From: Stenotrophomonas aracearum | Lineage (GTDB): Bacteria; Pseudomonadota; Gammaproteobacteria; Xanthomonadales; Xanthomonadaceae | Assembly (NCBI RefSeq): GCF_031834615.1 | Contig: NZ_CP115543.1 | Location: 310,001-374,000, forward strand | Length of the DNA: 64,000 nt | Reading direction: 5' to 3' | Shown: positions 8,466-17,811 of the stretch, piece by piece | Layout: each line of letters begins with the position of its first letter | Numbering within the stretch: the first letter of the stretch is position 1 | Notes under the pieces: model-generated | The model's database searches: none | Seen by the model: only the letters and a program-made list of their open reading frames with translations | Told to the model about the DNA's origin: nothing | Translations under genes and position numbers: made by a program

Positions 8466-10448
8466 TTACGTGGCTTCGAAATCCACCAACACCGCACCAT
8501 CCCCCACCTGGTCACCGGCCTTGACCCGGTAACCCTGCACCGTCCCATCCGCCGGCGCCTGCAGCGTGTGTTCCATCTTCATTGCTTCCAGCACCAGCAG
8601 CGGGGTACCGCGCGTAACCTGCGTGCCGGGCGCCAGCAGCGTCGCCACGATCCGGCCCGGCATCGGTGCGACCAGGCTGCCTGCATCGGCCACGCCCTGA
8701 TCCGCTTCGCTCACCGGGTCATGCAGGGTGAAGCGCTGCACGCCGTCGGTGCCGAACAGATACAGCTCGCCGCCATCTCGCACGATCCGCGCACGGTGCA
8801 GGGTCTGCCCGATCTGCAGTGCAAGCTGCCCACCGCCGACACGGCCGGTGGCCTGCACCTCGGCGTCATCCACGCGCAGCGACCACGCATCATTCCTGCC
8901 TTCCACCGCCACCACGCGCTGGCTGCCGCGATGCTCCAACGTCACCCGCCGAGCCGCGCGCTGGCCCAGTCGCCAGCCATCGCTGGCCTGCCACGGCGAG
9001 TGCGGGTCGCGCGCATCGGTACTGGCCGGCGCATCGGTGGCCACCGCAGCCACCGCCGCCAGCGCCCACAACGCAGCATCGGTGTCGCCGTCGACCAACG
9101 TCAGCGCCGCCTGCTCGCGCTCGATCAACGCCGTATCCAGCTTCGCGTTCGCGAACGAATCGGTCATCACCAGCCGACGCAGGAACGCCGCATTGGTGGT
9201 CACGCCCACCACTTCGCACTCGGCCAGCGCCTGCTGCATGCGGCGCAACGCCGCGTCGCGGTCCACGTCCCACACGATCAGCTTGGCAATCATGGGGTCG
9301 TAGAACGGGGTGATCGCGTCGCCCTGTTCCACGCCGGCATCCACGCGCACGTGCGCGCTGCCCGCAGGCAGGCGCAGGTCACGCAGCGTACCGGTGGAGG
9401 GCAGGAAGCCCTTGTCCGCATCTTCGGCATACAGGCGCGCTTCCAGCGCATGCCCACGAATCTGCAGCTGGTCCTGCTGCAGCGGCAGCGGCGCACCACT
9501 GGCCACGCGCAGCTGCCATTCCACCAGGTCGGTGCCGGTGATGCACTCGGTCACCGGGTGCTCCACCTGCAAACGGGTGTTCATTTCCATGAAGTAGAAA
9601 TCGCCGTCCGGCCCGGCAATGAACTCCACCGTGCCCGCACCCACGTAGTTCACCGCGCGCGCGGCATCCACCGCGGCCTTGCCCATCGCGGCGCGGCGCT
9701 CGGCGGTCATGCCCGGCGCAGGCGCTTCTTCCAGTACCTTCTGGTGGCGGCGCTGCACCGAGCAGTCGCGCTCGAACAGATACACCACGTTGCCGTGGCT
9801 GTCGCCGAACACCTGGATCTCAATGTGGCGCGGACGCTCCACGTACTTTTCCACCAGCACGTGCGCGTTGCCGAACGCCGACTGCGCCTCGCGCTGGCAG
9901 CTGGCCAATGCATCGGTGAAGGCCGCGCTGTCGTCCACACGGCGCATGCCCTTGCCACCGCCGCCGGCACTGGCCTTGATCAGCACCGGGTAGCCGATGG
10001 CATCGGCTTGCTCGCGCAGGAATGCCGGATCCTGCGCGTCGCCGTGATAACCCGGCGTGAGCGGCACGCCGGCCTGCGCCATCAGCGCTTTGGCCGCGCT
10101 CTTGTCGCCCATTGCACGGATCGCCGCAGCAGACGGGCCGATGAACACGATGCCGGCCTCGGCACAGGCCTGGGCGAAGTCCGCGTTCTCGGACAGGAAG
10201 CCGTAGCCGGGATGGATCGCCTGCGCACCGGTGCGGCGCGCGGCGTCCAGGATGGCGTCCGAACGCAGGTAGCTTTCGCGCGCCGGGGCCGGGCCGATGC
10301 CCACGGCTTCGTCGGCCAGGCGCACATGGCGCGCGTCGCGGTCGGCGTCGGAGTACACCGCCACCGTGGCGATGCCCAGGCGCTGGCAGGTGGCGATGAC
10401 GCGGCAGGCGATTTCGCCACGGTTGGCGATCAGGATCTTGGTGAACAT
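8466..10448 (-). CDS. liuD: Methylcrotonyl-CoA carboxylase, biotin-containing alpha subunit
   Basis: 660 residues. The protein starts MFTKILIANRGEIACRVI, the standard biotin-carboxylase N-terminus, carries the ATP-grasp loop KASAGGGGKGMR, then the EMNTRLQVEHPVTE block, and ends with a biotinyl domain whose lysine lies in EAMKMEH. It carboxylates 3-methylcrotonyl-CoA together with the beta subunit encoded 32 bases upstream, in leucine and isovalerate breakdown. Sequence upstream of ATG 10448 is open but unlike the family, so that start is used. Biotin would be attached by the BirA ligase at 62297. Alpha subunits of acetyl-, propionyl- and geranyl-CoA carboxylase are similar, but the isovaleryl-CoA dehydrogenase in the same operon decides for methylcrotonyl-CoA. 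Confidence 0.92.
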   Translation of the reverse strand: MFTKILIANRGEIACRVIATCQRLGIATVAVYSDADRDARHVRLADEAVGIGPAPARESYLRSDAILDAARRTGAQAIHPGYGFLSENADFAQACAEAGIVFIGPSAAAIRAMGDKSAAKALMAQAGVPLTPGYHGDAQDPAFLREQADAIGYPVLIKASAGGGGKGMRRVDDSAAFTDALASCQREAQSAFGNAHVLVEKYVERPRHIEIQVFGDSHGNVVYLFERDCSVQRRHQKVLEEAPAPGMTAERRAAMGKAAVDAARAVNYVGAGTVEFIAGPDGDFYFMEMNTRLQVEHPVTECITGTDLVEWQLRVASGAPLPLQQDQLQIRGHALEARLYAEDADKGFLPSTGTLRDLRLPAGSAHVRVDAGVEQGDAITPFYDPMIAKLIVWDVDRDAALRRMQQALAECEVVGVTTNAAFLRRLVMTDSFANAKLDTALIEREQAALTLVDGDTDAALWALAAVAAVATDAPASTDARDPHSPWQASDGWRLGQRAARRVTLEHRGSQRVVAVEGRNDAWSLRVDDAEVQATGRVGGGQLALQIGQTLHRARIVRDGGELYLFGTDGVQRFTLHDPVSEADQGVADAGSLVAPMPGRIVATLLAPGTQVTRGTPLLVLEAMKMEHTLQAPADGTVQGYRVKAGDQVGDGAVLVDFEAT

Positions 10449-10480
10449 GGTGGTCTCGTTGCGCATGCCAGGGGGCCGGA

Positions 10481-12091
10481 TCACATCCGGAACACGCCGA
10501 AGTCGGTCTTGCGGGCGGGGGCGTTGAGGCTGGCCGACAGCGCCAGGCCCAAGACCCGGCGGGTATCGGCCGGGTCGATGACACCGTCGTCCCACAGCCG
10601 TGCACTGGCGTAATAAGGGTGGCCCTGCTGCTCGAACTGGTCGCGGATCGGCGTTTTGAACGTGTCTTCGTCCTGCGCCGACCACTGCCCGCCATTGGCT
10701 TCGATGCCATCGCGCTTGACCGTGGCCAGCACGCTGGCAGCCTGCTCGCCGCCCATCACGCCGATGCGCGCGTTCGGCCACATCCACAGGAAGTTCGGCG
10801 AGTAGGCGCGGCCGCACATGCCGTAGTTGCCGGCACCGAACGAACCGCCGATCACCACGGTGAACTTGGGCACCTTGGCGCAGGCCACCGCCATCACCAG
10901 CTTGGCACCGTCCTTGGCGATACCGCCGTGTTCGTACTTGCGCCCGACCATGAAGCCGGTGATGTTCTGCAGGAACACCAGCGGAATGCCGCGCTGGGTG
11001 CACAGTTCGATGAAGTGCGCGCCCTTCAGCGCGGACTCGGAGAACAGGATGCCGTTGTTGGCGATGATGCCCACCGGGTAGCCGTGCAGGTGCGCAAAAC
11101 CGGTGACCAGCGTGTTGCCATAGCGCGGCTTGAATTCGTCAAAGCGCGAATCGTCCACCAGGCGCATGATCACTTCGCGCACGTCGTACGGCTTGCGCGT
11201 GTCGGCCGGAATGACGCCGTACAGCTCCTGCGCCGGATAACGCGGTTCGGCCGGGGCCTGCACTGCCAGTGCCGGTTCCGGCTTGCGCCAGTTGAGCTGC
11301 GCGATGATGGCGCGCACGCGGGCCAGCGCCTGCAGGTCGTTGTCGGCCATGTGGTCGGCCACGCCGGAAATGCGCGTGTGCACGTCGGCGCCGCCCAGTT
11401 CTTCGGCGGTGACCACTTCACCGGTGGCCGCCTTCACCAGCGGCGGGCCGCCCAGGAAGATGGTGCCCTGTTCGCGCACGATCACCGTTTCATCGCTCAT
11501 CGCCGGCACGTAGGCGCCACCGGCGGTGCACGAGCCCATCACGCACGCGATCTGCGGAATGCCCTGCGCGGAAAGGTTGGCCTGGTTGTAGAAGATGCGG
11601 CCGAAATGATCGCGGTCCGGGAACACCTCGTCCTGCAGCGGCAGGAACGCACCGCCGGAGTCCACCAGGTAGATGCACGGCAGGCGGTTCTGCTCGGCCA
11701 CTTCCTGCGCGCGCAGGTGCTTCTTCACCGTCATCGGGTAATAGGTGCCACCCTTGACCGTGGCGTCGTTGGCCACGATCACGCACTCAACGCCGGAAAC
11801 GCGGCCGATGCCCGCGACCACGCCGGCACTGGGAATGGGGTCGCCATACATGCCGTGCGCGGCCAGCGGCGCGATTTCCAGGAACGCGCTGCCCGGGTCG
11901 AGCAGGGCATCGATGCGGTCGCGCACCAGCAGCTTGCCGCGCGCGGTGTGCTTCTGCCGCGCCGCCTCGCTGCCGCCCAGCGCGGTCTGCGCCAGGGTGG
12001 CGCGCAGGTCGTCCACTACCGCCTGCAGGGCAGCGCGGTTGGCTTCGAAGGTCTCGCCGCCCGGTTGCAGCTGGGTGCTCAGTACAGTCAT
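10481..12091 (-). CDS. liuB: Methylcrotonyl-CoA carboxylase, carboxyltransferase beta subunit
   Basis: 536 residues of the acyl-CoA carboxyltransferase family. Recognisable blocks are [20 protein letters not shown], the oxyanion-forming glycines in [20 protein letters not shown], and [20 protein letters not shown] with [20 protein letters not shown] in the second crotonase-like half. The SGGAFLP and FMVGRKYE signatures are those of methylcrotonyl-CoA rather than propionyl-CoA carboxylase. It transfers the carboxyl group from biotin on the LiuD subunit. The gene is 10 bases downstream of the isovaleryl-CoA dehydrogenase gene and 32 bases ahead of liuD. A methylglutaconyl-CoA hydratase (liuC), often placed between the subunits, is absent from this operon. 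Confidence 0.94.
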   Translation of the reverse strand: MTVLSTQLQPGGETFEANRAALQAVVDDLRATLAQTALGGSEAARQKHTARGKLLVRDRIDALLDPGSAFLEIAPLAAHGMYGDPIPSAGVVAGIGRVSGVECVIVANDATVKGGTYYPMTVKKHLRAQEVAEQNRLPCIYLVDSGGAFLPLQDEVFPDRDHFGRIFYNQANLSAQGIPQIACVMGSCTAGGAYVPAMSDETVIVREQGTIFLGGPPLVKAATGEVVTAEELGGADVHTRISGVADHMADNDLQALARVRAIIAQLNWRKPEPALAVQAPAEPRYPAQELYGVIPADTRKPYDVREVIMRLVDDSRFDEFKPRYGNTLVTGFAHLHGYPVGIIANNGILFSESALKGAHFIELCTQRGIPLVFLQNITGFMVGRKYEHGGIAKDGAKLVMAVACAKVPKFTVVIGGSFGAGNYGMCGRAYSPNFLWMWPNARIGVMGGEQAASVLATVKRDGIEANGGQWSAQDEDTFKTPIRDQFEQQGHPYYASARLWDDGVIDPADTRRVLGLALSASLNAPARKTDFGVFRM

Positions 12092-12101
12092 GGCGTCGCC
12101 C

Positions 12102-13265
12102 TTACTTGGTGCGCTGGAACAGTTCGCGGCCGATCAGCATGCGGCGGATTTCCGAAGTGCCGGCGCCGATTTCATACAGCTTGGCATCGCGCCACAAACG
12201 CCCGGTCGGGTACTCGTTGATGTAGCCGTTGCCGCCCAGGATCTGGATCGCCTGGCCGGTGAGCCAGGTGGCCTTCTCGGCCGAGTACAGGATCGCACCG
12301 GCAGCGTCCTGGCGGGTGGTGCGGCCCAGGTCGCAGGCGCGCGCCACCGCATACACATAGGCGCGGCAGGCGTTGAGGCCCACGTACATGTCGGCCAGCT
12401 TGGCCTGGATCAGCTGGAACGTGCCGATCGCCTCGCCGAACTGCTTGCGCTCGTGCACGTACGGCATCACCACGTCCATGCCGGCCGCCATCAGGCCGAG
12501 CGGGCCACCGGAAAGCACCACGCGCTCGTAATCCAGCCCGGACATCAGCACCTTGACCCCACCGCCCACCGTGCCCAGCACGTTGGCTTCCGGTACTTCG
12601 CAGTCCTCGAACACCAGCTCGCAGGTGTTGGAACCGCGCATGCCCAGCTTGTCCAGCTTCTGCGCGGTGCTGAAACCCTTCATGCCTTTTTCGATGAGGA
12701 ACGCGGTGATGCCCTTGGCACCGCCGTTCGGGTCGGTCTTGGCGTACACCACCAGTACGTCGGCGTCCGGGCCGTTGGTGATCCACATCTTGTTGCCGTT
12801 GAGCACGTAGTGGTCGCCGCGCTTGTCCGCGCGCAGCTTCATCGACACCACGTCCGAGCCGGCGCCAGGTTCGCTCATCGCCAGCGCGCCGACCTTCTCG
12901 CCGCTGCACAGGCCGGGCAGGTAGCGCTGCTTCTGTTCTTCGCTGCCGTTCTTGCGCAGCTGGTTCACGCACAGGTTCGAATGCGCACCGTAGGACAGGC
13001 CGATGCTGCCCGACGCGCGCGAGATCTCTTCCATCGCCACCACGTGGGCCAGGTAGCCCATGCCGCTGCCGCCGTATTCTTCCTCCACGGTCAGGCCGAG
13101 CAGGCCCTGCTCGCCGAGCTTGCGCCACAGCGCATGCGGGAACAGGTTCTCTTCATCGGCCCTGGCCGCCAGCGGCGCGATCTCGGCCGAGGCAAAATGG
13201 GCCACGCTCTGGCGCAGCAGGTCGATCTCTTCGCCCAGGTCGAAGTTCATGGTGGGGACGTGCAT
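12102..13265 (-). CDS. liuA: Isovaleryl-CoA dehydrogenase
   Basis: 387 residues, acyl-CoA dehydrogenase family, oxidising isovaleryl-CoA to 3-methylcrotonyl-CoA with FAD and passing electrons to ETF. Visible signatures are [55 protein letters not shown], and the C-terminal [13 protein letters not shown] and [14 protein letters not shown]. The catalytic base of this subfamily is the Glu in GLDYERVVL. Start ATG 13265 has GGAG ten bases upstream; an internal ATG at 13250 is the alternative. It is the first gene of the liu operon and is divergent from the TetR gene, sharing a 102-base control region. Confidence 0.93.
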   Translation of the reverse strand: MHVPTMNFDLGEEIDLLRQSVAHFASAEIAPLAARADEENLFPHALWRKLGEQGLLGLTVEEEYGGSGMGYLAHVVAMEEISRASGSIGLSYGAHSNLCVNQLRKNGSEEQKQRYLPGLCSGEKVGALAMSEPGAGSDVVSMKLRADKRGDHYVLNGNKMWITNGPDADVLVVYAKTDPNGGAKGITAFLIEKGMKGFSTAQKLDKLGMRGSNTCELVFEDCEVPEANVLGTVGGGVKVLMSGLDYERVVLSGGPLGLMAAGMDVVMPYVHERKQFGEAIGTFQLIQAKLADMYVGLNACRAYVYAVARACDLGRTTRQDAAGAILYSAEKATWLTGQAIQILGGNGYINEYPTGRLWRDAKLYEIGAGTSEIRRMLIGRELFQRTK

Positions 13266-13330
13266 GAGGCAGCTCCGAGGGGGCAAAGGGGACGATGGAG
13301 GTCCCAGCCTAGTCCTCCCGGCGGTAAAAG

Positions 13331-13344
13331 TGAATACAAATTCA
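13331..13344. promoter_or_regulatory. Candidate TetR operator, TGAAT-N4-ATTCA
   Basis: A perfect inverted repeat TGAAT (13331-13335) ACAA ATTCA (13340-13344) lies between the divergent liuA and TetR starts, 24 bases before the regulator ATG. The surrounding 40 bases are markedly AT-rich compared with the rest of the window. Position and symmetry fit an operator controlling both directions; binding itself is inference. Confidence 0.5.
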
Positions 13345-13367
13345 AAAATTGAACATAGAATCAGCAA

Positions 13368-13973
13368 ATGGCCTATAAACGCTCCGCATTGATGGAAGAA
13401 CGCCTGGCCGGGGCCCGCGAGCGGATCCTGCTGGCGACCCGCCGCCTGGTCGCCGCCGGCGGCTACCGCAACGCCCCGGTTACCGCCGTGGCGGCCGAGG
13501 CCGGGGTCTCCACCGGCCTCATCTACCGGCACTTCCCGTCCAAGGCAGAACTATTCGTGGAGGTGCTGACCGACGCGGTCGAGCACGAGCTGCGCATTTT
13601 TGAAGGCATCGCCGCCGAACCGCTGCCGGCGCCCGAGCGCCTGCGCCGCGCGATCACCGCGTTCGTGCGGCGCGCGCTGGCCGGCCCCGGCTTGGCCTAT
13701 GCCTTCATCGCCGAGCCGGTGGACCCGGAAGTGGAAGCCGAGCGCATCCGCTGCCGCCGCCTGTTCGGTGACGTGTTCCGCCGCATCGTGGACGACGGCG
13801 TGGAAGCCGGCAGCTTCCCCGCGCAGGACACCGAGGTGGCCGCGGCCTGCATCGTCGGGGCGTTTACCGAAGCGCTGGTGGGCCCGACCGCGCCCAGCCG
13901 CGACGGTCACGGCGACCAGACCGCACTGGTGGAATCGATCTGCGTTTTCTGCCTGCGCGCTGCAGGCGGTTGA
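13368..13973 (+). CDS. TetR/AcrR family regulator, probable controller of the liu operon
   Basis: 201 residues. The N-terminal helix-turn-helix reads [20 protein letters not shown] followed by [20 protein letters not shown] and ELFVEVL, a clear TetR DNA-binding domain (~residues 15-65). The remaining alpha-helical part is the ligand pocket, with a late Cys-containing helix. Divergent orientation to liuA and the palindrome between them suggest repression of leucine/isovalerate catabolism until an acyl-CoA intermediate binds; the ligand is not deducible from sequence. Many other proteobacteria use a MerR-type LiuR here, so this is a different regulator family in the same position. Confidence 0.88.
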   Translation: MAYKRSALMEERLAGARERILLATRRLVAAGGYRNAPVTAVAAEAGVSTGLIYRHFPSKAELFVEVLTDAVEHELRIFEGIAAEPLPAPERLRRAITAFVRRALAGPGLAYAFIAEPVDPEVEAERIRCRRLFGDVFRRIVDDGVEAGSFPAQDTEVAAACIVGAFTEALVGPTAPSRDGHGDQTALVESICVFCLRAAGG

Positions 13974-14078
13974 TGCTGCAATGCATCACCTGGTGGCGGC
14001 TTGCAGAGCGCCGCCGACGCTGGTCATACTCGGCGGACAAGCCGTAGTCCAACGACTGCCAGCCAGGGGTGAAAGAGA

Positions 14079-14597
14079 GTGCGGAATTACGACCTCGAGT
14101 TCCTGAAACGCTTTTCCATGGTCATTGCGTTATTGATGGCCATCACGCTCGGATTGATCCTGTTCGCTGCGTACCTGCATACCCGTATTCCCCCTGAGAT
14201 CTCGCCCCAGGCCGCCAAGCGCACCGAACTGCGCATTGCCCCGGCCGGCGCGGTGTATGCCGGCGCCACCGGCATGGCCGACCAGGCGGCGGCGAAGGCC
14301 GCAGCGCTGGCCAAGGCCGCTTCGCAGGTCGCCTATGGCGGCACCACCGACGGTAAGGTGATCTTCGACAACCTGTGCACGGCGTGCCACACCACGGGTG
14401 TTGGCCAGGCGCCGACGCTGGACCACGCGCATTGGGATGGTCGCCTGGGCCAGGGCAAGGACACGCTCTACAAGCACGCCATCGAGGGCTACACCGGCCC
14501 GGACGGCGGGATCATGCCGCCTAAGGGTGGTAATCCGGCGCTTACGGAAGAGCAGATCCATGCGACTGTGGATTGGATGCTGGCGAATTTGAAGTAG
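14079..14597 (+). CDS. Membrane-anchored cytochrome c (c5-like)
   Basis: 172 residues from a GTG start at 14079 preceded by a GAAAGAGA purine stretch. Residues ~13-35 form one membrane segment (MVIALLMAITLGLILFAAYL), followed by an Ala-rich linker and a class I cytochrome c domain with one haem-binding motif CTACH (near residue 97) and a probable axial methionine in GIMPPKGGNPAL. It is predicted to face the periplasm and carry electrons in respiration, like the c5-type proteins next to terminal oxidases. It stands alone here. The last codon runs straight into a GTAG repeat, whose TAG is the stop codon. Confidence 0.88.
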   Translation: MRNYDLEFLKRFSMVIALLMAITLGLILFAAYLHTRIPPEISPQAAKRTELRIAPAGAVYAGATGMADQAAAKAAALAKAASQVAYGGTTDGKVIFDNLCTACHTTGVGQAPTLDHAHWDGRLGQGKDTLYKHAIEGYTGPDGGIMPPKGGNPALTEEQIHATVDWMLANLK

Positions 14598-14618
14598 AGC
14601 CACGCCCTGCGTGGCTTC
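14594..14618 (+). repeat. GTAG palindromic repeat (SMAG/REP-type)
   Basis: GTAG followed by AGCCACGC-CCT-GCGTGGCTT, a short stem-loop of the type common between Stenotrophomonas genes. Its TAG (14595-14597) is the stop codon of the cytochrome c gene. Confidence 0.85.
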
Positions 14619-14717
14619 GCGGTGCACGACCCAAGCGGGCTATGCCCAACCCGCCCAAATCCCCACCCGTGCCCGCTTCCCGCCACAATTCGGCGTTAGT
14701 CTGTGCACCCGCACTCC

Positions 14718-16181
14718 ATGACCACCCCGCCGATGCGCCGTCGCTCCCTCGCTCTTGCCCTGTCGTTGCTGCTGCCCGCCACCACGTTCGCCCAGGCCCA
14801 GCCGCAGGCACACCCGACCGCATCGCCGGCGGCGGCTCCGACCTCCGCCACCGTCACCCTCACCGCCGCCCCCGCCGACTGGCGCGCGCTCGACGGCCAG
14901 CACGTGCGCATCGCCGCGCCGCTGACCCTGGCCGGCACCGACGGCCTCACCCGCTTCGGCAAACTCACCGTGTCCTTCGAAGGTCGCCTCTGGCAGCCCA
15001 GCGAAGTGGCCGCCCCCGGCACCGACGCGCACGCCAAGGTGATCGCCGACAACCAGCGCCGCCGCCTGCTGCTCGACGACGGCAGCACCGCGCGCGACCC
15101 CGGCCCCGTCGCCTACCTGCCGCCCAACCCCACCCTGCGCACCGGCACCGTGCTGCGCAACGTGGAAGGCATCGTCCACGTGGACGACAAGGGCACCCCG
15201 CGCCTGCAGGTCACCACCCCGCTGCAGCTGCCCGCGCTGGCCCGCCCGGACACCGCACCCGTAGTGTCCGGTACGCTCAAGGTGGCCGCGTTCAACCTGG
15301 AAAACTTCTTCAACGGCGACGGCCAGGGCGGCGGCTATCCCACCCTGCGCGGCGCCCGCACCCTGGCCGAACACCAGGCGCAGACTGCCAAGCTGGTCGC
15401 TACCGTCAACGCGCTCGGCGCCGACGTGGCCGCGCTGATGGAACTGGAGAATGACGGCTACGGCCCGCAGTCGGCCATCGCCGAACTGGTCGCCGCGCTC
15501 AACGCCAACCGCGGCAAGGGTGCCGACTGGCGCTTCATCGACGCCGGCAAGGGCCCGGGCGACAACCCGATCCGGGTCGGCATCATCTACCGCAGCTCCA
15601 GGGTGACCCCGGTCGGCGCCCCGGCCGTGCTGGAAACCGCCCCGTTCGGCCCGCACAGCCGCGTGCCGTTGGCCCAGGCCTTCCGCGCCGGCAAGGGCGC
15701 GCCGTTCGTGGTGGTGGCCAACCACTTCAAGTCCAAGGGCTGCTCCGAAGCCAGCGGCGCCGATGCCGACCAGAAGGACGGCCAGGGCTGCTGGAACCCC
15801 ACCCGGGTCGAATCGGCGCGCCTGCTCAACCAGTGGCTGGGCACCGACCCGACCGGCGCCGGCACTTCAGACGCCATCCTGCTCGGCGACTTCAACGCCT
15901 ACGCCATGGAAGCCCCGATCCGCACCCTGCATGACGCCGGCTGGCGCGACGCCTTCGCCGTGGCGAAGGTCGACCGCCCCTACAGCTATGTCTACAGCGG
16001 CATGACCGGCCGCCTCGACCACGCCCTGCTCAGCCCGGGCATGGCCAAGCGCCTGCGCGGCGCCGCCGAATGGCATATCAATTCTGACGAAGCCGATGAG
16101 GTGGGTTACCAGGGCCGTAATGAAGCTGGCCCGTGGCGCAGTTCGGATCACGACCCGTTGATCCTCGGGTTCGACAAGTAA
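14718..16181 (+). CDS. Secreted endonuclease/exonuclease/phosphatase-family protein (ExeM/NucH-like)
   Basis: 487 residues from ATG 14718 (in-frame GTG 14703 and ATG 14733 are alternatives). A signal peptide is evident: MRRRSLALALSLLLPATTFA. An OB-like region (~30-185) precedes an EEP nuclease domain with its standard motifs: VAAFNLENFF, MELENDGYGPQSA, VVANHFKSKG, LLGDFNAYAMEAP, and the terminal SSDHDPLILG containing the catalytic Asp-His. The combination matches the ExeM/NucH family of extracellular DNases, which degrade extracellular DNA for phosphate or biofilm remodelling; this one lacks an obvious lamin-tail domain and C-terminal sorting tag. It is followed by another GTAG repeat and appears monocistronic. 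Confidence 0.86.
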   Translation: MTTPPMRRRSLALALSLLLPATTFAQAQPQAHPTASPAAAPTSATVTLTAAPADWRALDGQHVRIAAPLTLAGTDGLTRFGKLTVSFEGRLWQPSEVAAPGTDAHAKVIADNQRRRLLLDDGSTARDPGPVAYLPPNPTLRTGTVLRNVEGIVHVDDKGTPRLQVTTPLQLPALARPDTAPVVSGTLKVAAFNLENFFNGDGQGGGYPTLRGARTLAEHQAQTAKLVATVNALGADVAALMELENDGYGPQSAIAELVAALNANRGKGADWRFIDAGKGPGDNPIRVGIIYRSSRVTPVGAPAVLETAPFGPHSRVPLAQAFRAGKGAPFVVVANHFKSKGCSEASGADADQKDGQGCWNPTRVESARLLNQWLGTDPTGAGTSDAILLGDFNAYAMEAPIRTLHDAGWRDAFAVAKVDRPYSYVYSGMTGRLDHALLSPGMAKRLRGAAEWHINSDEADEVGYQGRNEAGPWRSSDHDPLILGFDK

Positions 16182-16193
16182 TCCGGTGGGGCG

Positions 16194-16218
16194 GTAGAGC
16201 CACGCCCTGCGTGGCTGA
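16194..16218 (+). repeat. GTAG palindromic repeat (SMAG/REP-type)
   Basis: GTAGAGCCACGC-CCT-GCGTGGCTGA, nearly identical to the copy at 14594; it lies between the convergent nuclease and transporter genes where it could act as a bidirectional stabiliser or terminator. Confidence 0.85.
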
Positions 16219-16223
16219 TCCCA

Positions 16224-17081
16224 TTATCCCCAGGCGATAAACCCGATCGCCACCACCGCCAACGCCAACCCCGCGCGGTTCCACCGCGTGGTCGGCTCGC
16301 CGAACGCGAACACCCCCAGCAGCGCCCCGAGCACCACCACGCCGATGTTCATCCCGGCAAACACCGTGGCCGGGCTGTCCGGCAGCGCCTGGTGCGCGTG
16401 CACATAAAAAAGAATGTTGCCGCCGTTGAGCAGCCCCAGCAGCGCGCCTGCCCCGGCGTTGCGCAGGTTCAACCGGCTGCGGCCACTGGCATGCCGCCAC
16501 AGCTGCACTGCCAGCATCAGCACGAAGGCAATGCTGAAACACGCCAGCAGCGCCGCCATCGACGGCGTGCCCGACAGCGCCACCTGCTTCAGCAGCACGT
16601 CTACCAGCGCAAAGCCCACCCACACCGCCAGCAGCCAGCGCCAGCTGCCCGCCTCACCGGCCACCGCCGGCCCGCGCGGGCGCAGGCTGATGCCCACCAT
16701 TGCCACCAGCCCCAGGCCCAGCCCGAGCAGCTTGAGCGGCGTCGCAGTCTGCCCAAAGAACAGAAAAGCGGCCAACAACGACAACAGCAGCGACAACCGC
16801 TGCGCCACATCCGTCCGCACGATCCCGGCCACCGCCACCGCGCGACCCAGCACCAGGAACAGCGAAGGCAGCACCACCGCCAGCACCAGCAGCGCCGGCC
16901 ACGGCGCATGCGTGCTCTGCAGCGCCTGCAACGGCGGCTGCAGCACCACCGCAGTGAGCCCGGCGGCCACCAGGTAATTCCAGGTCACCATCTGCGCCAC
17001 ATCCAGGCCGCGCCGGGCGGCCAGCTTCAGCAGCACCGAGACCAACACGCTGCAGACCACGCTGAAAAGCAGATAGAACAT
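16224..17081 (-). CDS. EamA-family (DMT superfamily) membrane transporter
   Basis: 285 residues, almost wholly hydrophobic with about ten membrane segments in two five-helix halves, the layout of drug/metabolite transporters. The second half carries GALLGLLNGGNILFYVHAHQ and the last helices read IGVVVLGALLGVFAFGEPTT then AGLALAVVAIGFIAWG, matching the conserved EamA end where an acidic residue follows a Phe-Gly. The substrate cannot be read from sequence. The start ATG 17081 lies 55 bases from the divergent hydrolase gene, so a shared promoter region is likely. Confidence 0.85.
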   Translation of the reverse strand: MFYLLFSVVCSVLVSVLLKLAARRGLDVAQMVTWNYLVAAGLTAVVLQPPLQALQSTHAPWPALLVLAVVLPSLFLVLGRAVAVAGIVRTDVAQRLSLLLSLLAAFLFFGQTATPLKLLGLGLGLVAMVGISLRPRGPAVAGEAGSWRWLLAVWVGFALVDVLLKQVALSGTPSMAALLACFSIAFVLMLAVQLWRHASGRSRLNLRNAGAGALLGLLNGGNILFYVHAHQALPDSPATVFAGMNIGVVVLGALLGVFAFGEPTTRWNRAGLALAVVAIGFIAWG

Positions 17082-17136
17082 GGGGTTCCAGGCAGGCGCG
17101 GCGGTGAAGGCCGCAGGGGAGCGGTATTATGACGCC

Positions 17137-17811
17137 ATGCACAATCCCCCTTTCCCCCCTGAAAGCGGCACCCTGCAGCTGGCCGGCCCGGTCGGCGCGC
17201 TGGACGTGGCCGTCGATCTGCCCAAGGCCGATGTGCCCGCCCAGCCTGTGGTGGCGATCATCTGCCACCCGCTCTCCACCGAGGGCGGCAGCCTGCACAA
17301 CAAGGTGGTGACCATGGTTGGCACCACTCTGCGCGAGCTGGGCGTCACCACGGTGCGCTTCAACTTCCGCAGCGTTGGCGGCTCGGCCGGCAGCTTCGAC
17401 CACGGCAATGGCGAGCAGGACGACCTCAAGGCCGTCGCCGCCTGGGTGCGCGAACAGCGCCCGGACGCCACCCTGTGGCTGGCCGGTTTCAGTTTCGGCG
17501 CCTTCGTCTCGCTGCGCGCCGCCGCCGAGCTGCAGCCGGACGTGCTGGTCTCCATCGCCCCGCCGGCCGGCCGCTGGGACTTCGACGGCGTGCAGCCGCC
17601 GACCCGCTGGCTGGTCATCCAGGGCGACGAGGATGAAATCGTCGACCCGCAGGCCGTCTACAACTGGCTGGACAGCCTGGACGCCCCGCACGAGCTGGTG
17701 CGCATGCCCGAAACCAGCCACTTCTTCCATCGCAAGCTGATCGACCTGCGCGGCGCCATCACCCACGGCGTCAAGCACTGGCTGCCCACTGCGGACAGCG
17801 CCAGCGCATGA
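17137..17811 (+). CDS. Small alpha/beta hydrolase (COG2945-like)
   Basis: 224 residues from ATG 17137. It has the fold of the CocE/NonD-type or COG2945 hydrolases: VVAIICHPLSTEGGSLHNKV (oxyanion region), FNFRSVGGSAGSFDHGNGE, nucleophile elbow GFSFGA, acid loop QGDEDEIVDP and catalytic His in ETSHFFHRKL. Substrate unknown. The gene overlaps zapE by four bases (ATGA), so the two are co-translated, although no functional link is obvious. GGGGAG lies 15 bases upstream of the start, a long spacing. Confidence 0.83.
   Translation: MHNPPFPPESGTLQLAGPVGALDVAVDLPKADVPAQPVVAIICHPLSTEGGSLHNKVVTMVGTTLRELGVTTVRFNFRSVGGSAGSFDHGNGEQDDLKAVAAWVREQRPDATLWLAGFSFGAFVSLRAAAELQPDVLVSIAPPAGRWDFDGVQPPTRWLVIQGDEDEIVDPQAVYNWLDSLDAPHELVRMPETSHFFHRKLIDLRGAITHGVKHWLPTADSASA

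Noticed and set aside
8568..10613. A 681-codon plus-strand frame across liuD
   Set aside because: Composition is His/Arg/Ala repeats without any domain; the opposite strand encodes a clear carboxylase.
10619..13352. Two long plus-strand frames across liuB and liuA
   Set aside because: Shadow frames of well-supported genes, no ribosome sites and no recognisable protein features.
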